Shown piece after piece: positions 8,831 through 16,835 of a DNA stretch of 64,000 bases. The position numbers and the translations under genes are program-made. The DNA lies in contig NZ_NNRI01000008.1 in NCBI RefSeq assembly GCF_002270415.1, forward strand, positions 1-64,000, given 5' to 3'. Source of the stretch: Mesorhizobium sophorae. GTDB taxonomy: Bacteria; Pseudomonadota; Alphaproteobacteria; Rhizobiales; Rhizobiaceae. Position 1 is the first letter of the stretch. Each line of letters opens with the position of its first letter. The notes under the pieces were generated by a model, which was given only the letters and a program-made list of their open reading frames with translations, was not told the origin of the DNA and ran no database searches.

Positions 8831-9757
8831 TCACTCCGCCCAGTTGACGTCAGCGGTAAAGGCGATGGTCAGCCACCGATTGTGGCCTTCGTCCCCGATG
8901 GCCGCGCCGATCTGGTCGCGGGTGCGGTCCCACTCCTCGATGGTCCTCGGGGGCAAGTCCTTCGGCACGATGAAGTAAAGCTCTATCTGCGTGGCCCGCC
9001 CGACCTTGGCGACGTATGCCCGATGAGACAGGAACCCCTCGCGCTGCACTATTTCGGCGGCCACCCGATCGACGTGGGCCTTGAGATCCACGGGGGTGAT
9101 GAGCAGGATCTCGGACAGGGCCTTGCGCACCGCCCCGACGGGAATAGGAATGATCACGAGGCAGACCAGCGCCAGTACGACAGGGTCCACGTATGGAGAG
9201 ATCCAGCCAAGCGGCGTTCCGCCCGCCGCCTGTCCGATCAGGAATGCGATCAGAAGTGCCGAGGTTATTCCCGCCGACATCGTCCAGGCTTTAACGTCCA
9301 GGGCAACGAAGTCTGACTGCAGTCTCCTGTTTGCCCGCGCACCGGCCATAGCCATGGCTATACAGACCACCAACGTGATTGCGGCGTAGACGATGGCGAC
9401 ACCGAAGCGCAGCTCGTTGCCGCCGTACACAATGGTGATCACGGCGTTGATGAGGGCGTAGGTAGCGACCGTCATCAGCAAGGCGCCGTTAAGGCCCAAC
9501 ACAATAGGCTCCAGGTGCCAGAACCCCATCGTGAATCGATTGCGCAGCCTGCCCGACAGCGCGTCGGCCTTTGCCGATCGTACGATCAGGCTCGATACCC
9601 AAAGCGCCAAAATCGTCATTCCGGCATCGACAAGAGAATAGGCGCCATCAAAAGCGATGGAGAACGACCCGGACAGCAGGCCGAAGACGATTCCGAACGC
9701 CGCGACGCCTACCGTCGCGACAATCGAGGCTCGGAGGAAGCCCTGCTCGGTCAACAT
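8831..9757 (-). CDS. Cation diffusion facilitator (CDF) family metal transporter
   Basis: About 308 aa. The first membrane helices carry GSFSIAFDGAYSLVDAGMTI, where the two Asp (in AFDGAYSLVDA) stand at the positions of the CDF metal-site residues in helix 2, and a paired DP motif appears later as SPYVDPVVLALV in helix 5. After the membrane part there is a cytoplasmic C-terminal domain from about residue 215. The family exports Zn, Co, Fe or Mn in exchange for protons; the metal cannot be read here. I use the ATG at 9757 because GAGGG lies six bases before it; the ATG at 9784 extends the frame by nine residues without a ribosome site. Confidence 0.8.
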   Translation of the reverse strand: MLTEQGFLRASIVATVGVAAFGIVFGLLSGSFSIAFDGAYSLVDAGMTILALWVSSLIVRSAKADALSGRLRNRFTMGFWHLEPIVLGLNGALLMTVATYALINAVITIVYGGNELRFGVAIVYAAITLVVCIAMAMAGARANRRLQSDFVALDVKAWTMSAGITSALLIAFLIGQAAGGTPLGWISPYVDPVVLALVCLVIIPIPVGAVRKALSEILLITPVDLKAHVDRVAAEIVQREGFLSHRAYVAKVGRATQIELYFIVPKDLPPRTIEEWDRTRDQIGAAIGDEGHNRWLTIAFTADVNWAE

Positions 9758-9784
9758 CTTGCCCTCTGAAAGCCTCAGCAACAT

Positions 9785-10187
9785 CGTACATGCAACCGGC
9801 GCTATCGCAATAGTACCTGCAGTGGCCGTGGCCTGACCGCAAACTGGCGGTCGTTTCCCAAGCTGCCAAGCAGATCAACCCCCCGGGACAGCGCCTCGCC
9901 CAGTGCAAGCATCGCTGTTGCGGCCTCATCCACCAGATCACTTCGGGCATGTGTGGACGGCTCCTCGCTGGCAAGGGATTTCTTGACCTACTGCGGTCTC
10001 GGTTGGTGCGGCCAGCCCACATGGCTAGGCTCATCTTGCTAATCCCCACCAATAACGGCAGTCTAGGCTCTACTGGCTCGTCATCGGGTGGATGTCAGGC
10101 ACCTTGGATGCTCCAATCGGGCGCCCGCAAACCATGGATGGACTGATCGCCACCGATAGAGGCCGTGTAGTCGCATCGGGCTCATTG
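9785..10187. other. Intergenic region with an orphan open frame
   Basis: About 400 bp between the CDF gene and the sensor kinase, which are divergent. A minus-strand frame ending at 9802 encodes a sequence with protein-like composition (for example ATAMLALGEALSRGVDLLG) but has no in-frame start after its upstream stop near 9990 except an internal ATG. I see it either as a gene remnant or as chance. Promoters for both neighbours are expected here but none is clear. Confidence 0.3.
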
Positions 10188-12056
10188 ATGATGAATTGGC
10201 TGGTCAATAGGTGGATCGCCACCGCCGTCATTCTTTTGGTCTCGATTGGCGAGACTGCCGCTCAGCCTAGGTCTGGCGAGCCTTCCGTTCAGCCGAAGGA
10301 AATCCTGTTCCTATATTCGTATGGCCGGGGTTTCCAGCCGTGGGCCACATGGGCCAGGGAAATCCGCGATGAACTGAACCAACAGTCGCCTTGGCCGCTG
10401 GACATCCAAGAAGATTCCCTCGTCACGGCTCGGGATGGCGACGACGCTGCTGAGGCCAAATTTGGTGAATATCTCAAGGCGCTCTACGCAACACGACGGC
10501 TCGATTTGATCGTCGCAATAGGTGCACCCGCGGCTCGCTTTGTCCAGAAATGGAGAATAGACCTATTTCCGACAACGCCGATGCTGCTTGCGGCTGTCGA
10601 AGTGCGCCGGGTTGGACAATCCATGTTGTCCGAGCGGGACGCCGTGGTTGGCACGCGCGTCGATCACGTCGCCCTTGTCGAAAACATTCTACGGCTGTTG
10701 CCGGAGACGAAGGCCATCGCGATGATAATCGGGAACTCGCCCCCTGAGCGATTTTGGATCGGCGACGTGCAACGGGAACTGAAGCCACTGCTAGACAACA
10801 AGGTTGAATTGATCTTTTACAACGAGCGGCCGTTCGAGGAGATCCTGAAGAAGGTTGCGAGTTTGCCGCCCCACAGTGCAATCTTTTACCAGCAGATGAT
10901 GGTGGACGGCGCAGGTGCCGTCTATGGAGACAAGGATCCATTGAAGCGCATCTATGAGGTCGCCAACGCTCCCATTTTCACGTTCGACGAGTCTCTTTTC
11001 AACGGTCAAGCTGTTGGCGGCCCGATGTCTTCACCGACCGAGGGTGCCCGAGCGACGGCGGATGCCGCGGTCCGGATATTGGGAGGTGAGAAGGCAGGTG
11101 ACATCAAGGTTCCTCCAATCGAATTCTCAGCACCGAAATACGATTGGCGACAGCTGCAGCGCTGGAACATTAGCGAGAGCCGCCTGCCACCCGGGGGCGA
11201 AGTCTTGTTTCGGGAGCCAACGGCGTGGGAACGGTATTCCTGGCAAATTTCCCTTATTACTGCGGCTATTCTGCTACAGGCCGGGCTTATCATGATCCTG
11301 TTGAATGAACATCGTCGGCGTCAAGCAGCCGAAGTGCAGTCGCGGCAGCGCATGGCAGAGCTTGCTCATGTCAATCGCTTCTCGACCGCTGGCGAGCTGA
11401 CCATGTTAATTGCCCACGAAATAAACCAGCCTCTCGGCGCTATAATGAGCCACGCCGAATCCGCAGAACTTATCCTGCAATCATCGAGCCCCGATATCGC
11501 TGCACTCGGGGAAATCGTGAGCGATATTTTGGAGAATGACCAGCGTGCCAGCGAAGTCATCCAGAGGATGCGGAGCCTCCTGAAGAAGGCACCTTTTGAA
11601 CTGAAAAGTCTCGATCTCAACGACCTTGCGCGGGAAACCGTCGAATTTCTTTCGACGTTGGCTCGCGGGCGAAAAGTCGAACTTCTTGGCGTGATCACGC
11701 CGGATGCGCTTCCGATACTCGGCGACCGCATTCAACTTCAACAAGTCATTCTGAACCTTGTGGTGAACGGGATCGACGCGATGAAGGAGACGCCGAGCGA
11801 AAATCGCATCATCAGCATCCGGACTTCGCGCGACCAAGAGTTTGCCGAGCTGTCCGTGTCTGATCGCGGACCGGGCATTCCCGACGACAAGTTAGAACAG
11901 GTCTTCGAACCGTTTTTCACCACCAAGGCGGAAGGCATGGGCATGGGGCTATCCATCGCGCGCAACATTGTCGAGGCGCACGGTGGGCTGATGCGTGCGA
12001 AAAATCGGGATCACGGTGGTGCGTCGTTCCGGATTAGACTTCCTCTTGTTCGATAG
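10188..12056 (+). CDS. Sensor histidine kinase with periplasmic ABC-substrate-binding-like sensor domain
   Basis: From the ATG at 10188 the protein has 622 aa: a signal/anchor helix (8-24), a long periplasmic domain (35-340) resembling ABC sugar/amino-acid type substrate-binding proteins (KEILFLYSYGRGFQPW, DLIVAIGAPAARF), a membrane helix (352-372), and a cytoplasmic kinase. The H-box is LIAHEINQPLGA with phospho-His410; the N, G1 and G2 boxes are NLVVNGIDA, DRGPGIPDD and GMGMGLSIA. The HEINQPL form is typical of the rhizobial NodV/DctB/FixL class. No response regulator is adjacent, so the partner is elsewhere. The frame opens as early as 10092, but the signal helix then starts internally, which favours 10188. 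Ligand unknown. Confidence 0.82.
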   Translation: MMNWLVNRWIATAVILLVSIGETAAQPRSGEPSVQPKEILFLYSYGRGFQPWATWAREIRDELNQQSPWPLDIQEDSLVTARDGDDAAEAKFGEYLKALYATRRLDLIVAIGAPAARFVQKWRIDLFPTTPMLLAAVEVRRVGQSMLSERDAVVGTRVDHVALVENILRLLPETKAIAMIIGNSPPERFWIGDVQRELKPLLDNKVELIFYNERPFEEILKKVASLPPHSAIFYQQMMVDGAGAVYGDKDPLKRIYEVANAPIFTFDESLFNGQAVGGPMSSPTEGARATADAAVRILGGEKAGDIKVPPIEFSAPKYDWRQLQRWNISESRLPPGGEVLFREPTAWERYSWQISLITAAILLQAGLIMILLNEHRRRQAAEVQSRQRMAELAHVNRFSTAGELTMLIAHEINQPLGAIMSHAESAELILQSSSPDIAALGEIVSDILENDQRASEVIQRMRSLLKKAPFELKSLDLNDLARETVEFLSTLARGRKVELLGVITPDALPILGDRIQLQQVILNLVVNGIDAMKETPSENRIISIRTSRDQEFAELSVSDRGPGIPDDKLEQVFEPFFTTKAEGMGMGLSIARNIVEAHGGLMRAKNRDHGGASFRIRLPLVR

Positions 12057-12245
12057 TTGGCAATCTAATTTCTGCCAAGCGTTTGGCTGGGTGCAACTAC
12101 ATAGCCAAGCCACGACTCTGACGTCGCGTTTTGGGCCCGAAGCCGGCCGTCCGCTATCACGATGAAACGATCAAAAAGCGGCCGTTCCGCCCGAGCGCCG
12201 CGGCTCAGGCAGGTTAGATGTGCACAGTTGGGAGACGATGGGATG

Positions 12246-12407
12246 TTATTGACAGCCAGCAGCGTTCAAAATCGATTTCGCGACCGAGCGCGTTGTCGAG
12301 CGACTGGTGAAGCTGTACGGCCTGCCGATCACCGAATCGATGAGCGCACGATCCTTGTCGACATAGGCCTGCAGGGCCTTCTTCACGGTTTCAAGCGGGC
12401 CGGTCAT
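12246..12407 (-). pseudogene. NTF2/SnoaL-like protein gene fragment, frameshifted
   Basis: The minus-strand frame from the ATG at 12407 encodes 53 residues starting MTGPLETVKKALQAYVDKDR, the normal opening of a common rhizobial NTF2-like (SnoaL) protein of about 120 aa. After FTS at residues 33-35 the expected PLDNAL...FERCW continues only in another frame (LDNALGREIDFERCW can be read there), so a single-base indel has broken the gene, and the rest is gone by about 12200. It lies at one edge of the glycan island, 10 bp beyond the stop of the GT9 gene. The family assignment rests on the first 35 residues and the out-of-frame continuation. Confidence 0.6.
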
Positions 12408-12416
12408 GGCTGGAGG

Positions 12417-13532
12417 TCAATTGGCCGTCTTATTGGCCAGTTGTCTCGCTGCGTCTATCAAGTCTCGTGTCGCTTGAGCAACCTTGGCAACTGGTAGTCG
12501 ATGAACGCAATAGACGCCGCCCGGGTTGTCGGGTTTGCACAATCCGGGCGCAACACACTGGCAAGGCAACGGCGGCTCAACGGTGCGGTGAAGCACCCCA
12601 AAAGGCCCCCAGATGTCGGGGGGCGTCAGGCCATACAGACCCACAACTGGAGTTCCGACGGACGCAGCCAGGTGCATTGGGCCGCTCTCGTTTCCCAGAA
12701 AGATAAATGCATCCGAAAGCAATGCTGTTAGTGTCTCAAGCGAGGCTTTGCCAACAACGCTCACCAATGGCGACGCTGCCGCATTCAAGATAGCTTGCGC
12801 GGTTGCGCTCTCATCAGGTCCACCAATCAGCAATGACCGCAGGCCCTTGGTTGCATAAACCTCGTCGATTACTGCAGCGAACCGTTCAGGTTGCCAACAC
12901 CGCCCTTCGAACCTTGCTCCAGCGTGTACTGCGACGAAAGCCTTTACGGCCAGATTGCTTTGCGCCAGAATCTGGGTAGATGCGCTTCGCCCGACTGGTG
13001 TGGGTTCAAGCCTCGGTGTCACTTCTCGCAATTCTATCCCAAGCGCTTCAAGCGGGGACAGATATCGGTACAAGTAGTGCGCGCCTCCATGACCGAAGGT
13101 TTCGGCAAATATATTAGCAGGCTGAACTTCCCAAAATTTCATGGGCTTTTCCGGGGGATTGTATCCAACGCGCAGGGGGGCGCCGATTGACCTGTGCAAT
13201 ATCCGTGATGTCTTCGAGTCGGTTACGTCAATGGTGAGATCGAATTTTCGGCGGCGCAGGTCAGCGACCAAGCCTGAATATTCCTTCACTCGCTGAGACA
13301 GACTTCTACCAGCACCTCGACGGTCGAATCCGATGGCCACGTCTGCGATATTCTGGCTGACTACGAAGTCTCGCAGGCCAGAAGCGCAAAGCATGGCTAT
13401 CGCAGCGTTTGGGTAAGCGAGGCGCAGATTTCGCACGAGCGCCGAGGTCAGAATGACATCCCCGATGAACTTCGTCTGAATAACGAGAATGGACTTGATA
13501 GCCAGCCGATCAGCCATCGAGATATTCAGCAC
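12417..13532 (-). CDS. Glycosyltransferase family 9 (heptosyltransferase-like)
   Basis: A 371-aa protein built like WaaC/WaaF/RfaQ. The N-terminal domain has ILVIQTKFIGDVILTSALVR, the family's start with its conserved Asp; the C-terminal domain has VAVHAGARFEGRCWQPERFA, LLIGGPDES and FLGNESGPMHLAASVGTPVVGLYG, the ADP-heptose/donor site of GT9. It should add a heptose or similar sugar to lipopolysaccharide core or another surface glycan at the cytoplasmic face of the inner membrane. The start is a GTG with GAGG in front; an ATG 15 bases on is the alternative. It is the last gene of a minus-strand run with two further glycan genes. Base composition is visibly less GC-rich than the neighbours outside the island. 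Confidence 0.85.
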   Translation of the reverse strand: MLNISMADRLAIKSILVIQTKFIGDVILTSALVRNLRLAYPNAAIAMLCASGLRDFVVSQNIADVAIGFDRRGAGRSLSQRVKEYSGLVADLRRRKFDLTIDVTDSKTSRILHRSIGAPLRVGYNPPEKPMKFWEVQPANIFAETFGHGGAHYLYRYLSPLEALGIELREVTPRLEPTPVGRSASTQILAQSNLAVKAFVAVHAGARFEGRCWQPERFAAVIDEVYATKGLRSLLIGGPDESATAQAILNAAASPLVSVVGKASLETLTALLSDAFIFLGNESGPMHLAASVGTPVVGLYGLTPPDIWGPFGVLHRTVEPPLPCQCVAPGLCKPDNPGGVYCVHRLPVAKVAQATRDLIDAARQLANKTAN

Positions 13533-13657
13533 ATCGACCTCACGAAGGGCGGCGGGTCAAATTGGTCATTGGTGGGCGCCCAACGTCCAATCGAGCTCAC
13601 GGTTCCGGCTAATGGATATCCCTCTTTTCAACAGCGAAGCAAGGTCGTCTGTCGTCG

Positions 13658-14356
13658 TCATGGCATCTGTCCCTGCCACAAGGGCAATCCACTTTCTGCA
13701 GCGAAGTCTCTATCCTCTGCGTAGATTGGCTCGCCTCTTTTCACCACCCGTCGAAGCAAATCCGCATCTTCGTCGGCATGATATCGAAAGGCATTTCGGG
13801 TGTCGTATCCATGCCCGGCTTGGGACAGGGAAAACCCGCTGACGACAACAGGAGCGAAACCGGCGAAACGCGCCAGCATGATCGCGAAGGCTCCGGTTGA
13901 GATTTTCCGGTGCCAGCCGCGCGACACATGATATTTGCCGCTAAGCCGCCAGACGATGTTGGCAAGCTGCCATCTTGTAAGCGCCTGCAAGGTGTCATAG
14001 CGATAATCAAAGGTGCGACAACCGGCTATCAGCTTGTCTTCAACGTCCGGCCAAATCGGGATGATAAGATGCTTTGCCTGCCGTCCTTTCAACAAATCGC
14101 GCTTGTAAAAATCCTGCTCGTCCTGGCCGACCAAAATGCCGCGGCGGAGCACGGCGATGTCGGGAACTGGGAGACCAAAGGTTTCCGCCAAAAGCTGGGA
14201 AGCATTGACCGTCACCAGTCCCCAATCGGCATCATGCCCCTGCGGTAGGCGAAAATTCGGCGCTGCCCCCATCACCAAGGCGGGACCGGTGACACTGGGC
14301 AAGCGAAGAATTGGCTTTGAGAAGGTTGGCAAGAGGTCCGAAAGCGGAGTTTTCAT
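13658..14356 (-). CDS. Unknown protein in glycan island, possible transferase
   Basis: A 232-aa protein that I do not recognise with certainty. It starts with an ATG overlapping the stop of the upstream glycosyltransferase (ATGA), so translation is coupled. The segment GPALVMGAAPNFRLPQG (24-40) looks like the nucleotide-sugar loop of GT29/DUF115-type proteins, and the C-terminal part SGFSLSQAGHGYDT...YHADEDADLLRRV resembles the end of such proteins. No signal peptide or membrane helix is apparent. By position it probably helps to build or modify the same surface glycan as its neighbours. A sialyltransferase-like or a nucleotide-binding accessory function are both possible. Confidence 0.5.
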   Translation of the reverse strand: MKTPLSDLLPTFSKPILRLPSVTGPALVMGAAPNFRLPQGHDADWGLVTVNASQLLAETFGLPVPDIAVLRRGILVGQDEQDFYKRDLLKGRQAKHLIIPIWPDVEDKLIAGCRTFDYRYDTLQALTRWQLANIVWRLSGKYHVSRGWHRKISTGAFAIMLARFAGFAPVVVSGFSLSQAGHGYDTRNAFRYHADEDADLLRRVVKRGEPIYAEDRDFAAESGLPLWQGQMP

Positions 14357-15099
14357 GCGGGAATCTGAACCGCATGTTCCTCAAACGCGCGCAGAATGCT
14401 CTCTTCTCGGCTCCATAATTCGTCCCATTGCGTGGCGCCGGACCAGCCCGCAAACCAAGGACCGCCGAGCGTGTAGTGCGCCAGCGAGACATCGGCGGGG
14501 TCGAGTTCGGTAGCCGAAGCCCCTACGAGGTAGTTCCATGCCAGGGGCAATTCCCCGATCTCATGGTCCTCAAGCCATTTGAAGGCGTGGAGGTCACGTC
14601 CGGGCCACGTATTGAGCATCTCGTTGGTCAGCCGTTTGTTGGCGGGATGATCCAGATTCCACAAAACGACCGACGACCAGTTTTTGCGGCGATAGAACGT
14701 CTGCGTTTGTCCGTCCATCTTGACCGCTTCGGATTCGCGTTGCTGGTGCTTGACCGCCATAATCGCGTAGGAAGGATCGACCAGGTCGAGCAGCTTGACT
14801 GGATCCTTCAGAAACAGGACGTCACAATCGCAGAACATGGCCCAGCCGCCTTGCCTCATGAACGGAACGGCAAAGCGCGATATGGCAAACTCGGTCGACA
14901 TCGGTGCCTCGGAAATCGGGCACCAGAGCTTGCCATCACGTACCACCATCGGTCGCTTCATGATTCCTTGCGCTTCAAGGTCTTTGAGCACGAGTGGCTG
15001 TATCTGCAACGGCGTGCTTGTCCGCCGGTAGGCGCTCCATCGCGCTACGTCCAGAACTCGGGATTCGCGTGGATCATATCCAATGTAGATTGGTATCAC
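14353..15099 (-). CDS. GT-A fold glycosyltransferase
   Basis: 248 aa beginning IPIYIGYDPRESRVLDVARW, the start of a class of bacterial GT-A transferases related to GT8/capsule transferases. The metal-binding DXD motif is in WAMFCDCDVLFLKDP (DCD), and substrate-loop residues are expected around LPLAWNYLVG and AHYTLGGPWFAGW. It should transfer a sugar from a nucleotide donor in the cytoplasm. The start is GTG at 15099, without a strong ribosome site. It opens the three-gene minus-strand glycan run (this gene, the unknown protein, then GT9) and is coupled to the next gene by a 4-bp overlap. Acceptor and donor are unknown. Confidence 0.75.
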   Translation of the reverse strand: MIPIYIGYDPRESRVLDVARWSAYRRTSTPLQIQPLVLKDLEAQGIMKRPMVVRDGKLWCPISEAPMSTEFAISRFAVPFMRQGGWAMFCDCDVLFLKDPVKLLDLVDPSYAIMAVKHQQRESEAVKMDGQTQTFYRRKNWSSVVLWNLDHPANKRLTNEMLNTWPGRDLHAFKWLEDHEIGELPLAWNYLVGASATELDPADVSLAHYTLGGPWFAGWSGATQWDELWSREESILRAFEEHAVQIPA

Positions 15100-15135
15100 G
15101 TGGCAACTCTATAATTTGATGTGAATTTACTCGAA

Positions 15136-15414
15136 TTAAGCATGGCAGCACGGCAAGCGGAAGACCGAAGTACAGTGCCACAAGTCACTCCCACCCCACG
15201 CCTGCCAATGAACCGCCGGCGGCGCCCCTCGGGCGCGTCTTCGCGGCGCGCCGGCTGAACGAGCCCGGCCCGATGAACAACCGGGCTTGGTGATGATTTC
15301 GTCGCCGTGGATGGCGGCGAAGTCGGAGATGTCCTGCTGGTCAAGCCGGTCGAGCCACTCGCGGCTTCCCGTTGTCGGTTCAGGCATCAGTCGGCGATCC
15401 TCGGTCTTCGACAT
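15136..15414 (-). pseudogene. Short unrecognised open frame, perhaps frameshifted
   Basis: The frame from the ATG at 15414 gives 92 aa whose first 46 residues look protein-like (MPEPTTGSREWLDRLDQQDI and IHGDEIITKPG), then turn into low-complexity Arg/Ala/Gly sequence. One base shift after IITKPG would give LFIGPGSFSRRAA... and a stop near 15184, which looks more natural. I do not recognise either form, and no ribosome site is evident. It occupies the otherwise empty 330 bp between the GT-A gene and the 2OG oxygenase gene. Confidence 0.25.
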
Positions 15415-15431
15415 AAAACGCGGCTACCAAC

Positions 15432-16238
15432 TCATGTGCCCGGTATGAACCAGCCCAAATTCCGGATCTCGTTGCCGATAAAGTTGCCCACCCGTTTCCC
15501 CCGGTTACGCAGGATGCGCAGCAACCCGCTATCCACAAAATACGTCAGGAGGATGCTGTCCCGTGTTGTCACTTCCGGCCCCACTATGTCCGCCGAGTGC
15601 CACGTGTCCTTGTCTACCGCGAAAGCATAGCCCGTGTTCGGCGCGAAACGCATCTGCATCTTTTTCGCCAGCCCGCCGCCCGGCAGCTCCTCGTGAAAAA
15701 TCGTCCCGATGTTGGTGTGCGCCTCGTCTGGTGGCAGGTAAAGCTGCACCGTGATGCCCTTCCAATGTGTATCCGTGTGCGGCGGAATTTCGTAGCCCGG
15801 AATGTCACGCGTTAGGATGGGGATTGGAAACATGCCCACCTCGGCCAAGCCGGGCCCGAACCGTCGCCCCATCGCCGGTGCCAGTCGGCGACGGAAAGCG
15901 TTCTTCACCGGCTCGGAACAAAGCGCTTTGCCAACCACGTTCCACACCGTCCGCTTCGCCGACGGCAGATGTCGGATGTTTTCCGGAAAGAGATCAATCT
16001 TCACCCGCGTGGACGCACCCATCGCATCCCGCTGTTTGGACCGGCCGTGCATCGGTCGGTAATCCGCGTACACCGGCAGCGCCGCCAGCATGGATTTATA
16101 AACATCCTCCGGAAAGACCCGGTCGAACTCGAGATGGTAAAATGGCCCTTCCACCGCGCGCGCGGCCTCTACGGACTTCGCTACAAATTCCGCCAGCTTT
16201 CCTGCGGTTATAGTTTGATCAACATTTGGAACACTCAT
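15432..16238 (-). CDS. 2-oxoglutarate/Fe(II)-dependent oxygenase (prolyl-hydroxylase-like)
   Basis: The ATG at 16238 has a clear AGGAGA ribosome site, giving 268 aa; the frame is open about 110 bases further upstream but without support. The iron site is visible as PPHTDTHWKG (His154, Asp156) and DTWHSAD (His214), with Arg226 in TTRDSILLTYF as probable 2-oxoglutarate ligand. The order HxD, then His about 58 residues later, then Arg, is that of P4H-like double-stranded beta-helix oxygenases. Such enzymes hydroxylate peptides, small molecules or sugars. Its place beside glycan genes suggests a modification of the glycan or its anchor, but that is only context. It is about 330 bp upstream of the GT-A gene on the same strand. 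Confidence 0.75.
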   Translation of the reverse strand: MSVPNVDQTITAGKLAEFVAKSVEAARAVEGPFYHLEFDRVFPEDVYKSMLAALPVYADYRPMHGRSKQRDAMGASTRVKIDLFPENIRHLPSAKRTVWNVVGKALCSEPVKNAFRRRLAPAMGRRFGPGLAEVGMFPIPILTRDIPGYEIPPHTDTHWKGITVQLYLPPDEAHTNIGTIFHEELPGGGLAKKMQMRFAPNTGYAFAVDKDTWHSADIVGPEVTTRDSILLTYFVDSGLLRILRNRGKRVGNFIGNEIRNLGWFIPGT

Positions 16239-16835
16239 ATCGTCTCCTATTGAAGCCATACATAAAACAGCCCAAATCCGCCCACAAGCACATTTGGAAA
16301 TGCCGCCGCTTGCTGCTAAATCCCGGCGCATCGGTCTCCGACCCCGCATCGGCCGTGGTCAGCTCAGCATCGCCTTGCCGCAATAGCTGCGGTTGAAGTC
16401 ATGGGAGGTCGTAGCTCGCATAGAATACGGCGAGGCCGCCGCTATGATAACGGCGACCTTGTTGGGAGGTGGGCTAAACGGCCTTGCTTAACCGCAGACG
16501 AGCAAGCGATTAACTCACCGGCGGCGCTTGGCTGTCGAGTATGCGGCCAATCTGCTCACAGGTCCTAATTCGCTGGCTGCGCGCGTTACGCTCCTTTCAC
16601 GCATCATCACATCGAACACTCTGAGCAAATTGAGGTCGATATCATCGAAACTCATGAGACCTTCCCCGTTTTCATTATGCCTCGCTCGCACACTAACATC
16701 GTTTTCAACGCGCCGGACGAAACGATGCCGACGAACGCTGCCATTGCAGGTACAGGGGTGACTTGAACGCGACCTTTGGCCTGTAGGAGCAAATCGCGAA
16801 CCGCTCTGATATTCGCCGGCAGATCCCGGGCGGTC
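16239..16835. other. Gene-poor region at the island edge
   Basis: About 600 bp between the 2OG oxygenase start and the cyclase end. It holds the LysR fragment listed separately (16515-16655). A minus-strand frame ending near 16362 (with VAVIIAAASPYSMRATTSHD) may be another remnant, but I do not recognise it. A 29-codon plus-strand frame starting at 16677 has no support. Nothing else is visible. Confidence 0.4.
16515..16655 (-). pseudogene. LysR-family regulator gene, N-terminal fragment only
   Basis: From the ATG at 16655 (GGGGAAGG in front) the frame gives 46 residues. The first 31, including DIDLNLLRVFDVMMRERSVT and RAASELG, are the unmistakable start of a LysR helix-turn-helix domain. The expected continuation (R-T-Q-x-A-V-S-H-x-L) is missing; the sequence switches to unrelated codons and stops after 15 more residues. 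The remaining 260 or so residues of a LysR protein are absent, so this is a truncated gene, broken sharply inside the recognition helix. It marks the other edge of the glycan island. Confidence 0.7.

Noticed and set aside
9802..9990. Minus-strand open frame with protein-like composition before the CDF gene
   Set aside because: It lacks an in-frame start after the preceding stop and I recognise no family; only noted in the intergenic entry.
12057..12100. Short GCCAA/TTGGC stem behind the sensor kinase gene as a terminator
   Set aside because: Only five base pairs and no T-run; not convincing.
16677..16766. 29-codon plus-strand frame (start MPRSHTNIVF) near the LysR fragment
   Set aside because: Too short, no ribosome site, only 22 bp from a divergent gene fragment.
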